Positions 1-6,942 of a DNA stretch of 15,002 bases are shown here, in pieces. Positions within the stretch are counted from its first letter, which is position 1; each line of letters starts with the position of its first letter. This stretch comes from JBBAGE01 sp041655055 (GTDB taxonomy: Bacteria > Pseudomonadota > Alphaproteobacteria > Rhodobacterales > Rhodobacteraceae): assembly GCA_041655055.1 (NCBI GenBank), contig JBBAGE010000042.1, positions 1 to 15,002 of the forward strand, in the 5' to 3' direction. The notes under the pieces were generated by a model. That model was not told where the DNA came from. It saw only the letters and a program-made list of their open reading frames with translations, and made no database searches. The position numbers were made by a program, and so were the translations under genes.

Positions 1-289
1 GTTTGAGCAAACGATCGCCACGGGCGCGCATCTGGAACCGCTGGTGCGTGATACGCGCGGCGCGGTGCGCGATATTGCCGCCGGCATTCCCGATGTCCGC
101 ACCGTGCGCGAAGGCCGCCCCGCCGCCGGGCGCGGCTGGATCGCCATCACCCCGCGCGAGGCCTATATGACCGCCGATCTGCGGATTTTCCCGCTGCTGC
201 CGGCATGGGCGTGGCTGACACTGGCGGCGGCGCTGATCATCGGGGCATGGCTGCGCGAAGGCCGCCGTGGCCGCCCCGCGCGAGGGTAG
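1..289 (+). CDS. C-terminal fragment of a membrane protein, probably glutamine amidotransferase-like
   Basis: The reading frame is open from the left edge (first full codon at base 2) to a TAG at 287-289, giving about 95 residues of a protein that starts outside the window. The GTG at 44 lies inside this continuous frame and is not a convincing start. The fragment has a soluble part containing GRGWIAITPREAYMTADLR, then a single hydrophobic helix (LLPAWAWLTLAAALIIGAW) and a basic tail (REGRRGRPARG), so the C-terminus is membrane-anchored. From memory this matches the end of large Rhodobacterales membrane proteins annotated 'glutamine amidotransferase', found beside MoxR/DUF58/DUF4159 genes. 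The catalytic domain is not visible, so the name is inference. Only the membrane anchor and the position of the C-terminus are seen directly. Confidence 0.6.
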   Translation, partial: FEQTIATGAHLEPLVRDTRGAVRDIAAGIPDVRTVREGRPAAGRGWIAITPREAYMTADLRIFPLLPAWAWLTLAAALIIGAWLREGRRGRPARG

Positions 290-364
290 GGCGCTAGGTT
301 TTGAACGCATAAAGGGGGTTTCGTGATCGGGGTGTGTGATGCGCTTCTCTTGATGGTGGTGAAG

Positions 365-815
365 ATGGCGCGTTTCGATCTGACGGATTTCGAATGGGGC
401 TGATCCAGCCGCTTCTTTGCAACAAGCCGCGCGGGGTGGCGCGGGTGGATGACCGGTATCTTCTGGATGCTGCGGACCGGCTCACCGTGATCTGGCTGAA
501 CGCTCCGGCCCGGGCCCGGGTTCAGGCGGGGCCCATCAGCATGCAGCCCCGGGGTAGAAAGGGGGCGCGGATTACGCTATTGGCCGTTCTCGTGGCGGGT
601 TGACGCCATGGTCGATCATCGCGGCCTGCCGATGGCAATCACGCTGTCGCCGGAACAGGCATCGGACAAGGCGGCGGTCGCTGATTTGCTGGCCACCCAT
701 CCCGCATGGCGGACGGAGCTTTTCAACAAACTCAAACACTACCGAAAGATCGCCACCCGATACGAGAAGAAAGCCACAAACGATCTCGCGGTCGTCCTGA
801 TCGCATCAGCGCCCC
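365..815 (+). pseudogene. Degenerate IS5-family transposase remnant
   Basis: Pieces of an IS5-type transposase occur in order but in different frames. ATG at 365 opens MARFDLTDFEW in frame 2. A G-run at about 395-398 appears one base short of the usual sequence, which moves GLIQPLL-NKPRGVARVDDR into frame 1. A further loss of about 14 bases then puts GIFWMLRTGSP (455-487) back in frame 2, before a stop. HQHAA and GRSRGGLT are readable in frame 3 (534 to about 605), interrupted by a TAG. From 608 in frame 2 comes MVDHRGLPMAITLSPEQASDKAAVADLL, joined directly to FNKLKHYRKIATRYEKKA and LAVVLIASA. The domain normally between these two blocks, which holds catalytic acidic residues, is missing. The whole is about 450 bp against the roughly 800 bp usual for the family. 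It cannot encode a working transposase. The IS ends and target duplication were not identified. Confidence 0.85.
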
Positions 816-863
816 GGGCATCACTGCCCGCGCGACGCTCGTTCAGTGGTGCCCGGGGCGCTG
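807..863. repeat. 20-bp inverted repeat (hairpin) between the IS remnant and cybB
   Basis: The arms are 807-826 and 844-863, with a 17-base loop. They are complementary over 20 positions with a single mismatch that becomes a G-U pair in RNA from the + strand. The stem is very GC-rich. It begins where transposase similarity ends and lies 21 bases beyond the stop codon of the leftward cytochrome b561 gene. It could stop transcription from either side, but neither side has a T-run. It could also be a REP-type element or a leftover of the IS end. Confidence 0.75.
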
Positions 864-884
864 CCCTTTGTGGCAAATGGCCAC

Positions 885-1454
885 CTATCGCCTGCGCTTT
901 CCGGTCATCCGCTGCAACACCCCGTCACGCCAGCGGAAATGATGCGCCAGCGCCATCGCCACATGGCCCACGATCAGCGCCAGCAGCGTCCAGGCAAGCG
1001 GCGAATGCAGCGCATCGGCAGGGGCGCTCATCCATGCCACCTTTTCCGCGCGCGGGGCGAATATCTGCCGCCCGAACAAGGCAAAGCCGCGTTCCGACCC
1101 GTAAAGCCGCAGCAACCCCAGCGACGGAATGATCAGCATCAACGCATAAAGCGCCCCCTGCCCAAGCCGGGCAAGCCTGCCCAGCCTATCGGTGCCATGC
1201 GGCGGGCGGCGGTGGCGGTTGTGCCATGCCCAGATCAGCCGCGCCGCGATCAGGATCAGCAGCACCATCCCCACCGGCGGATGCGTGCCCACCCAAAAGG
1301 CCATCAGCGGCGTGCGCCCGAGGATAAGCCGCAAGATCATCCCCGTGAACTGCCACAAAAAGACAAGGGCCATGCCCCAATGCAAAACCCGCGTCACGAT
1401 CCCGTAACGATCCGGTGTGTCAAGCCATTGCAGGCGTGGGGGGCTTTGGGACAT
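885..1454 (-). CDS. Cytochrome b561 (CybB-type diheme membrane cytochrome)
   Basis: This is a 189-residue integral membrane protein of the bacterial cytochrome b561 family, which passes electrons between quinones and other acceptors in the inner membrane using two b hemes. Four hydrophobic segments are visible (about residues 20-45, 55-77, 98-115, 150-172). The expected histidines are in place: His25 (VLHWGMAL), His58 (GTHPPVGM), His150 (ALHSPLAW) and His164 (VGHVAMALAHHF). The C-terminal HHFRWRDGVLQRM signature is typical of the family. The length is close to the usual 175-190. The start ATG (complement of 1452-1454) is the first in frame, and no clear ribosome site is seen before it. The gene diverges from glcD. 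The physiological partner cannot be read from the sequence. YceI-like or superoxide-oxidase roles are known in relatives, but no partner gene is adjacent. Confidence 0.88.
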   Translation of the reverse strand: MSQSPPRLQWLDTPDRYGIVTRVLHWGMALVFLWQFTGMILRLILGRTPLMAFWVGTHPPVGMVLLILIAARLIWAWHNRHRRPPHGTDRLGRLARLGQGALYALMLIIPSLGLLRLYGSERGFALFGRQIFAPRAEKVAWMSAPADALHSPLAWTLLALIVGHVAMALAHHFRWRDGVLQRMTGKRRR

Positions 1455-1563
1455 CGCTGTTCCATCAATCGCGTTCTGGCGGCAGGCTAGCGGGGACGGT
1501 GGGGGGATTCCAGCCGCAAAGCGGGGCGATCACGCGCGTGTGCGCAGGCCCGATCCATCGCGA

Positions 1564-1590
1564 TTGCCAATCCGCCGGATTGGTTATATT
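1564..1590 (+). promoter_or_regulatory. Putative glcDEF promoter with embedded palindrome (operator candidate)
   Basis: CCAATCCG-C-CGGATTGG (1567-1583) is a perfect inverted repeat with 8-bp arms about a single central base. A -10-like TATATT follows at 1585-1590, and a -35-like TTGCCA (1564-1569) overlaps the left arm. The 15-base spacing is short for a sigma-70 promoter, so the promoter call is weak. The palindrome itself is plainly visible and lies about 40 bases before the glcD start, in the cybB/glcD divergent region. Its binding protein is unknown. GlcC-type GntR regulators are known for glycolate operons, but no regulator gene is adjacent. Confidence 0.45.
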
Positions 1591-1623
1591 CCCATATTGA
1601 ATTCTTCTTGTCGCGGAGCCGCC

Positions 1624-3063
1624 ATGGACATGCCCCGCCCCGACCCTGCCATTCTGGCTGATCGCGCGCGGATCGTGGCGCGGTTGCGCGATGTTGTCGC
1701 CCCCGATGCCGTGATTGCCGATGATATCGCGCTGCGCGCCTATGAATGCGATGCGCTGGCGGCCTATCGCTGCCCGCCGATGGCGGTGGTGCTGCCGTCC
1801 ACCACGGATGAGGTCGCCGCCGTCATGCGCATTTGCCATGAAGCGGGCGTGCCGGTGGTGGCGCGCGGCGCGGGCACATCGCTTGCGGGTGGGGCATTGC
1901 CGACGCGCGATGCGGTGGTGCTGGGGTTGGCGCGAATGACGGCGGTGCTGGATACCAACCTGACCGACCGCGTGATCCGCGTGCAGGCCGGGCGCACCAA
2001 TCTGTCGGTCAGCGCGGCGCTGGCCGATGACGGGTTTTTCTATGCGCCCGATCCATCGAGCCAGTTGGCCTGTGCGATTGGCGGCAATATCGCGATGAAT
2101 TCCGGCGGCGCGCATTGCCTGAAATACGGGGTGACGACCAATAACCTTCTGGGCCTGCGCATGGTGCTGGCGGATGGTGAAATCGTCGATCTGGGCGGTG
2201 CCTATGCGGAGGGCGACGGGTTTGATCTTATGGCGCTGATCTGCGGCAGCGAAGGCCAGTTGGGCATCGTGACCGAGGCCGTGCTGCGCATCATCCCCCG
2301 GCCCGAAGGCGCGCGGCCCATGCTTTTGGCATTTGACAGCAGCGAAGTGGCCGGGGCCTGTGTCAGCGATATCATCCGCGCGGGGGTTTTGCCGGTGGCA
2401 ATCGAATTCATGGATCGCCCCGTGATCCGCGCGGCCGAGGCATTCACCCGTGCCGGTTACCCCGATTGCGAAGCCCTGCTGATCATCGAGGTCGAGGGCG
2501 CGCCCGCGGAAATCGACGATCAGCTTGCCCGGATCAAGGCCATCGCCGCCGCGCATAACCCGCTGGAAATCCGCGAAAGCGGTTCCGATACGCAAAGCGC
2601 GCAGATCTGGCTGGGCCGTAAATCCGCCTTTGGCGCGATGGGGCAGATTGGCGATTACATGTGTCTCGATGGCACGATCCCGGTGAATGCCTTGCCGGCC
2701 GTGTTGCGGCGCATTGGCGAATTGTCGGATGAATACGGGCTGCTTGTGGGCAATGTGTTTCACGCGGGCGATGGCAATATGCATCCGCTGATCATCTATG
2801 ACGCGAACCGCCCCGGTGATCTGGAAAAATGCGAGGCGCTGGGCGCCGATATCTTGCGGCTTTGCGTGGATATGGGCGGCTGTCTGACCGGGGAACATGG
2901 CGTGGGTGTGGAAAAGCGCGATCTGATGGGGGTGCAGTTCAGCCCCGATGATCTTGAGGCCCAGATGCAGGTCAAGGATGTGTTCGATCCGCATTGGCTG
3001 CTGAATCCGGCCAAGGTATTTCCCCTGCCGCTTAGCGCCGGGCGGCGGGCGGGCACGCCGTGA
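1624..3063 (+). CDS. glcD: Glycolate oxidase FAD-binding subunit GlcD
   Basis: This is the 479-residue flavoprotein subunit of glycolate dehydrogenase, which oxidises glycolate to glyoxylate and passes electrons through GlcF towards the quinone pool. The N-terminal PCMH-type FAD domain has PPMAVVLPSTTDEV (51-64), the pyrophosphate-loop RGAGTSLAGGALP (81-93), and the DPSSQLACAIGGNIAMNSGG stretch (143-162). The C-terminal cap carries NVFHAGDGNMHPLI (377-390) and GEHGVGVEKR (423-432), which hold conserved active-site histidines. GlcD proteins are usually 475-500 residues long. The ATG at 1624 was chosen because GCGGAG lies a few bases upstream and homologues begin near this point; the frame stays open further upstream to 1417 without family similarity. 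The stop overlaps the glcE start by four bases (GTGA), which indicates translational coupling. D-lactate dehydrogenases are relatives, but the glcE/glcF neighbours favour glycolate. Confidence 0.95.
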   Translation: MDMPRPDPAILADRARIVARLRDVVAPDAVIADDIALRAYECDALAAYRCPPMAVVLPSTTDEVAAVMRICHEAGVPVVARGAGTSLAGGALPTRDAVVLGLARMTAVLDTNLTDRVIRVQAGRTNLSVSAALADDGFFYAPDPSSQLACAIGGNIAMNSGGAHCLKYGVTTNNLLGLRMVLADGEIVDLGGAYAEGDGFDLMALICGSEGQLGIVTEAVLRIIPRPEGARPMLLAFDSSEVAGACVSDIIRAGVLPVAIEFMDRPVIRAAEAFTRAGYPDCEALLIIEVEGAPAEIDDQLARIKAIAAAHNPLEIRESGSDTQSAQIWLGRKSAFGAMGQIGDYMCLDGTIPVNALPAVLRRIGELSDEYGLLVGNVFHAGDGNMHPLIIYDANRPGDLEKCEALGADILRLCVDMGGCLTGEHGVGVEKRDLMGVQFSPDDLEAQMQVKDVFDPHWLLNPAKVFPLPLSAGRRAGTP

Positions 3064-4157
3064 TCACCCCACGCAGCGAATCCGATCTGGCCGCGGCGAT
3101 TGCCGGCACCAAAACCCCGCTTTGGGTGCAGGGCGGCGGCACAAGGGCGCTGGGCACACGCGGCGCGGGCGCGGTTTTGTCCACCGCCGGCCTGCAGGGC
3201 ATCGTGCTTTATGATCCCGGCGCGCTGACTTTGGTGGCGCGTGCGGGCACGCCGCTTGCGGAAATCGAGGCGGCTTTGGCCGCCGAGGGTCAGCGTCTGG
3301 CGTTCGAGCCGCCCGATTGGCGCGCGCTTTTGGGCCGTGATGGCGTGCCGACGCTGGGCGGCATGATCGCGGCCAACGCATCCGGGCCGCGCCGGGTGGC
3401 CGTGGGGGCGTGCCGCGATTTCGTGCTGGGCGCGCGCATTGTCGACGGCACGGGCCGGGTGATCCAAAGCGGCGGACGGGTGATGAAAAACGTCACCGGC
3501 TATGATCTGGCGCGGTTGATGGTGGGCGCGCGCGGCAGGCTGGGGGTGATCAGCGAAGTGGCGCTCAAGGTGCTGCCGGCGCCCGAGGCTACGCTGACGC
3601 TGATCGCAACCGGGCTTGATCAGTCCCGCGCGCTTGATGCCATGGCCCGCGCGCTGGCCGCCCCCTATGAGGTCACGGGCGCGGCGCACCGGGTTGCAAC
3701 GGGCACCACCATGCTGCGGATCGAAGGTTTCGGTGCATCGGTCACCTACCGCGCGGGGGCGCTGGCCGCGCATCTGGCGGATTTCGGCCCGTGGCGGGCG
3801 GATCATGACCCCGATATCTGGCGCGATATCCGCGATGGTGCGGCATTTGCCGGGCAGGCGGGCGATGTCTGGCGGATCGTGGCGCGGCCTTCGGCCATCG
3901 GGGCGATGATGGCGGGCGCGCCGGTGGACGATCTTGTCTATGATTGGGGCGGCGGGCTGGTCTGGGCGCTGGCTGCGCCGGGCGTGGATTTGCGCGCGGC
4001 TTTGGGCGGGTTTGAGGGCCATGCCACACGGATCAGGGGCGCGGATACCGCGATCGCGACCTTTGGCCCGCAAAGCGCGGGCGTCGCGCGGCTTGAATCA
4101 GGCTTGCGCGCGCGTTTCGATCCACGCGGGGTGTTGAACCCCGATCCCGTAGAATAG
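3060..4157 (+). CDS. glcE: Glycolate oxidase subunit GlcE (second FAD-binding subunit)
   Basis: This is a 365-residue accessory flavoprotein subunit of the GlcDEF glycolate dehydrogenase, all of which is required for activity in characterised systems. It is a short relative of GlcD that keeps the PCMH FAD domain: LWVQGGGTRALG (21-32), LTLVARAGTPLAEIE (57-70), PTLGGMIAANASGPRR (97-112), and VMKNVTGYDLARLMVGARGRLG (141-162), the best GlcE signature. The C-terminal part is the shortened cap region ending FDPRGVLNPD, typical of the family. It starts with GTG at 3060, overlapping the glcD TGA, so it is probably translated by ribosomes finishing glcD. Nine bases separate it from glcF. I see no missing key motif. 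The length is in the usual 350-370 range. Confidence 0.94.
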   Translation: MITPRSESDLAAAIAGTKTPLWVQGGGTRALGTRGAGAVLSTAGLQGIVLYDPGALTLVARAGTPLAEIEAALAAEGQRLAFEPPDWRALLGRDGVPTLGGMIAANASGPRRVAVGACRDFVLGARIVDGTGRVIQSGGRVMKNVTGYDLARLMVGARGRLGVISEVALKVLPAPEATLTLIATGLDQSRALDAMARALAAPYEVTGAAHRVATGTTMLRIEGFGASVTYRAGALAAHLADFGPWRADHDPDIWRDIRDGAAFAGQAGDVWRIVARPSAIGAMMAGAPVDDLVYDWGGGLVWALAAPGVDLRAALGGFEGHATRIRGADTAIATFGPQSAGVARLESGLRARFDPRGVLNPDPVE

Positions 4158-4166
4158 GGGCCGCCG

Positions 4167-5468
4167 ATGCAGACTCATTTCACCCCCACCCAGCTCCGCG
4201 ACCCGGCGATTGCCAGATCGAATGAAATTCTGCGCGCCTGTGTGCATTGCGGCTTTTGCACGGCCACTTGCCCCACCTATCAGGTTTTGGGCGACGAGTT
4301 GGACAGCCCGCGCGGGCGTATTTACCTGATCAAGGAAATGCTGGAAAACGACCGCCCCGCCGATGCGCGCACGGTGCGCCATATCGATCGCTGCCTGTCG
4401 TGCCTGGCCTGTATGACCACCTGTCCGTCGGGGGTGCATTATGCGCATCTGATCGATCATGCGCGCGCGCATATTGAACGCACCTATCGCCGCCCGTGGC
4501 GCGAACGGGCGCTGCGCTGGATGCTGGCCAATATCCTGCCCTATCCGGGGCGGTTCCGGCTGGCGCTGCTGGGTGCGAAAATCGCCCGCCCGTTCACGGG
4601 GCTTTTGCCCGATGCGCGCCTGCGCGCGATGGTGGCGATGGCCCCGCGCCAGATCCCGCCCGTCAGCCGCAATGACGATCCGCAAAGCTTTGCGCCGGTG
4701 GCGCCTGCCCGGATGCGGGTGGCGCTGATGACCGGCTGCGCGCAAAAGGCGCTGGATACCGATATCAACGATGCCACAATCCGGCTGTTGCGCCGTCTGG
4801 GCTGCGAAGTGGTGATCACGCGCGGGCAGGGCTGTTGCGGCGCGCTGGTTCAGCATATGGGCCGCGAGGATGCGGCCATGCGCAACGCGCGTGCCAATAT
4901 CACCGCCTGGGGGGATGAGATCGCGGGCAAGGGGCTGGATGCGATCGTGATCAACACATCCGGTTGCGGCACCACCATCAAGGATTACGGCCATATGTTC
5001 CGCAATACCGATCTGGCGGATCAGGCAGCCCAAGTGGCGGGGCTTGCGGTCGATATCACCGAACTTTTGGCCCGGCTGGATCTGCCGGCGGGGCAGGGTG
5101 GGGCGAATGGGCCGCTGACGGTCGCCTATCACGCGGCCTGTTCGCTGCAACATGGCCAACAGGTGCGCGATACGCCCAAAACGCTGTTGCGGCAGGCGGG
5201 GTTTACCGTGGTCGAACCTGCCGATCCGCATCTGTGCTGTGGATCGGCGGGCACTTATAACATCATGCAGCCTGTGATCGCGGGCGAATTGCGCGCCCGC
5301 AAGGTGGCCACGCTTGAGGCCCGCACCCCCGATGTGATTGCCGCCGGAAATATCGGCTGCATGATGCAGATCGGCGGCGGCACCAAAATTCCGGTGGTTC
5401 ACACGGTTGAGCTGCTGGATTGGGCCACGGGCGGGCCAAAGCCTGCGAAACTGGCCGATCTGCCATAA
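4167..5468 (+). CDS. glcF: Glycolate oxidase iron-sulfur subunit GlcF
   Basis: This is the 433-residue iron-sulfur subunit of glycolate dehydrogenase, which carries electrons from the GlcD/GlcE flavins to the membrane quinone pool. The N-terminal ferredoxin-like domain has two complete 4Fe-4S motifs: Cys25, 28, 31, 35 followed by Pro, and Cys76, 79, 82, 86 followed by Pro. The C-terminal half has two CCG domains (DUF224/HdrB type), marked by GQGCCGALVQHMG (221-231) with NTSGCGTT (263-270), and HAACSLQHG (322-330) with HLCCGSAGTYN (355-365). The length matches characterised GlcF (about 407-435). It is the last clear member of the glcDEF operon and starts nine bases after glcE. The Shine-Dalgarno sequence is weak (GGGGCCGCCG), so coupling to glcE translation is likely. 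The protease gene begins about 40 bases later, so read-through is possible. Confidence 0.95.
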   Translation: MQTHFTPTQLRDPAIARSNEILRACVHCGFCTATCPTYQVLGDELDSPRGRIYLIKEMLENDRPADARTVRHIDRCLSCLACMTTCPSGVHYAHLIDHARAHIERTYRRPWRERALRWMLANILPYPGRFRLALLGAKIARPFTGLLPDARLRAMVAMAPRQIPPVSRNDDPQSFAPVAPARMRVALMTGCAQKALDTDINDATIRLLRRLGCEVVITRGQGCCGALVQHMGREDAAMRNARANITAWGDEIAGKGLDAIVINTSGCGTTIKDYGHMFRNTDLADQAAQVAGLAVDITELLARLDLPAGQGGANGPLTVAYHAACSLQHGQQVRDTPKTLLRQAGFTVVEPADPHLCCGSAGTYNIMQPVIAGELRARKVATLEARTPDVIAAGNIGCMMQIGGGTKIPVVHTVELLDWATGGPKPAKLADLP

Positions 5469-5508
5469 TCCTGCCGCACCGAGCCGGCAGATTGGGCGGA
5501 TCATGATC

Positions 5509-6312
5509 ATGCGCATGTTGTTTTTCTGCCTTGCCCTTATTGCCCAGCCAGCGGCGGCGGATGACAGCCCGCTGCAAAGCCTTGATACATGGGGCCAAAG
5601 CCGCGGGTGGGAGGCCGTGGGCCTGCTGGATCTGGCGGGCGGCGGGGTGTGCACCGGCACGCTGGTGGCGGGCGATCTGGTGCTGACGGCGGCGCATTGC
5701 CTGTTTGACGGGGCCACCGGCGCGCCCATTGATACGCAGGCCATCACCTTTCACGCGGGCTGGCGGGATGGGCGCGCGGCGGCGGAACGGCGGGTGATCC
5801 GCGCGGTGATCGATCCGGGTTACCGCTTTGTCCCATCCGCGACGCTGGGGGATGTGGCGCATGATCTGGCGCTGTTGAAGCTGGCCGATCCGGTGCCGCT
5901 GACCCATGCCGATCCCTTTGCCACCGATACGCCGCCGCGCGCGGGCGATTTGGTAAGCGTGGTTTCCTATGGGCGCGGGCGGCTGGATGCGCCATCAAAG
6001 CAGCGATCCTGCCGCGCGATTGGCGCGGTGCAGGATGCGCTGGCATTCAGTTGCGAGGCCGAGCCGGGTTCATCGGGTGCCCCGATTTTTGCGCAGCGCG
6101 GCTACCGGCCCCGGATCGTGGCGCTGGTTTCGGGCGTGGGGATGCGCGATGGTCGCGCGGTCACATGGGGCGCGGGGGTTGCCGCGCCGCTCGCGCAATT
6201 GCGGGTGTTGATGGACCGCGGGGCGGAAATTTCCACGCCGGGTTTTGCGCCCAAACGCATCGGTGTGGGCGATACCCATGACGCAGGCGGCGCGCGTTTC
6301 ATCCGCCCTTGA
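5509..6312 (+). CDS. Secreted trypsin-like (S1/V8-like) serine protease
   Basis: This is a 267-residue exported serine endopeptidase. The N-terminus is a signal peptide, MRMLFFCLALIAQPAAA, with likely cleavage after AAA. The catalytic triad is readable: His63 in LVLTAAHCLF, Asp119 in DVAHDLALLKL, and Ser189 in PGSSGAPIF. The Ser motif is GSSGAP rather than the classic GDSGGP, as in many bacterial glutamyl-endopeptidase or V8-like members. Cysteines in VCTGT/TAAHC and RSC/FSCEAE could form the two usual disulfides. Start choice: GGGCGGA at 5494-5500 is well spaced from ATG 5509. ATG 5503 is too close to it and ATG 5515 is also possible, and all three give the same mature protein. The gene follows glcF by 40 bases on the same strand, but a functional link is not evident. 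The substrate is unknown. Its stop codon overlaps the heat-shock promoter of the next gene. Confidence 0.9.
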   Translation: MRMLFFCLALIAQPAAADDSPLQSLDTWGQSRGWEAVGLLDLAGGGVCTGTLVAGDLVLTAAHCLFDGATGAPIDTQAITFHAGWRDGRAAAERRVIRAVIDPGYRFVPSATLGDVAHDLALLKLADPVPLTHADPFATDTPPRAGDLVSVVSYGRGRLDAPSKQRSCRAIGAVQDALAFSCEAEPGSSGAPIFAQRGYRPRIVALVSGVGMRDGRAVTWGAGVAAPLAQLRVLMDRGAEISTPGFAPKRIGVGDTHDAGGARFIRP

Positions 6313-6332
6313 AAGGGCAAAAACCCATACAT
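6308..6332 (+). promoter_or_regulatory. Putative sigma-32 (RpoH) heat-shock promoter of hsp20
   Basis: CTTGAAA at 6308-6314 matches the sigma-32 -35 element, and CCCATACAT at 6324-6332 resembles the CCCATNT -10 element. The spacer is nine bases by this alignment, shorter than the usual 11-15, though shifting the -10 to CATACAT restores part of it. The -35 overlaps the TGA stop of the protease gene (6310-6312) and lies within a small inverted repeat, GCCCTT-GA-AAGGGC (6305-6318). Its position about 110 bases before a small heat-shock gene supports the call. Confidence 0.55.
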
Positions 6333-6357
6333 ACATCGCTATTACCGGGTGCCTTTT

Positions 6358-6422
6358 GGGCCCGGCCTTCACGCCCGGCCCATCGTGGCGGGCATCACAT
6401 TGTTGTTGCTCACAGGAGAATG
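6358..6422 (+). promoter_or_regulatory. ROSE-like RNA thermometer in the hsp20 leader
   Basis: The leader ends with TTGCT (6406-6410), a three-base loop CAC, then AGGAG (6414-6418), the Shine-Dalgarno sequence. This is the diagnostic ROSE arrangement, in which U(U/C)GCU pairs with the SD around a G-G contact. CATT (6398-6401) and AATG (6419-6422) extend the stem. A second hairpin upstream pairs GGGCC (6358-6362) with GGCCC (6377-6381). ROSE elements repress small heat-shock mRNAs at low temperature in alphaproteobacteria and gammaproteobacteria. Folding was judged by eye. Confidence 0.65.
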
Positions 6423-6424
6423 AC

Positions 6425-6898
6425 ATGCGTAGCTTTGATCTCGCACCGCTATACCGTGCCACCGTTGGCTTTGATCAGATCGCCGATCTGATGGACCGCG
6501 TTTTATCCAGCGATGTGTCGCGCCAGACCTATCCGCCCTATAACATTGAGAAAACCGCTGATGATGCTTGGCGGATTTCGGTGGCTGTCGCGGGGTTTGC
6601 CGCCGACGAACTGAATGTCGAATTGCGTGAAAATGCGCTGATCGTCACCGGCCGTCAGGCTGCTGAAACGGACGATCGCACCTATCTGCATCGCGGCATT
6701 GCCACCCGCGCGTTTGAGCGCCGCTTTCATCTGGCCGATCATGTCCGCGCGACGGGGGCAAGCCATGTGAACGGTATGCTGCATATCGAATTGGCCCGCG
6801 AAGTGCCCGAGGCGCTGAAGCCACGCCAGATCGCGATCACCTCGGATGCGGCGGTGTCCGCCCCCGCGGTTGAGGGCGAAGCCGTCACCCAGGCCTGA
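6425..6898 (+). CDS. Small heat-shock protein, Hsp20/IbpA family
   Basis: This is a 157-residue ATP-independent holdase of the alpha-crystallin/Hsp20 family, which keeps unfolded proteins soluble during heat stress in the cytoplasm. It has an N-terminal arm (1-35), the YPPYNIEK lead-in (36-43) typical of class A bacterial sHsps, and an alpha-crystallin domain (about 40-125) with VAVAGFAADELNVELRENALIVTG and the GASHVNGMLHIEL signature (111-123). The C-terminal IAI (137-139) is the I-x-I motif that joins dimers into oligomers. The ATG at 6425 was chosen because AGGAG lies at 6414-6418, six bases before it; the frame is open upstream to 6245 but that part overlaps the protease gene. The sigma-32-like promoter and ROSE-like leader suggest control at both transcription and translation. 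A strong terminator follows. It is probably a single-gene unit. Confidence 0.95.
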   Translation: MRSFDLAPLYRATVGFDQIADLMDRVLSSDVSRQTYPPYNIEKTADDAWRISVAVAGFAADELNVELRENALIVTGRQAAETDDRTYLHRGIATRAFERRFHLADHVRATGASHVNGMLHIELAREVPEALKPRQIAITSDAAVSAPAVEGEAVTQA

Positions 6899-6911
6899 TC
6901 CGCCGAACCAC

Positions 6912-6937
6912 AAGGGCGCGGATTTCCGCGCCCTTTT
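6912..6937 (+). terminator. Rho-independent terminator after hsp20
   Basis: The stem arms are AAGGGCGCGG (6912-6921) and CCGCGCCCTT (6926-6935), with loop ATTT and a T-run at 6934-6937. The stem is a perfect 10 bp. It lies between convergent genes (hsp20 stops at 6898, the peptidase gene at 6943), so it may also act on leftward transcripts, although the reverse-strand T-run is interrupted. Confidence 0.85.
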
Positions 6938-6942
6938 GCTGT

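Noticed and set aside
885..1490. Possible + strand basic protein (about 200 residues) over the cybB region
   Set aside because: It is Arg/Pro/Gln-rich and lies opposite the four-helix cytochrome b561, which has all four heme histidines.
1455..1563. Possible small gene or RNA in the cybB/glcD gap
   Set aside because: No start with a ribosome site, no hairpin with a T-run, and no coding pattern was found. Apart from the palindrome at 1567-1583 nothing is supported.
1465..2994. Long open frame on the - strand opposite glcD
   Set aside because: It is a shadow of glcD. The translation is rich in His, Arg, Gln and Ala with no domain, as expected opposite GC-rich coding sequence.
4098..5747. Long open frame on the - strand opposite glcF and the protease start
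   Set aside because: It lies antisense across two well-supported genes and gives low-complexity sequence with no family features.
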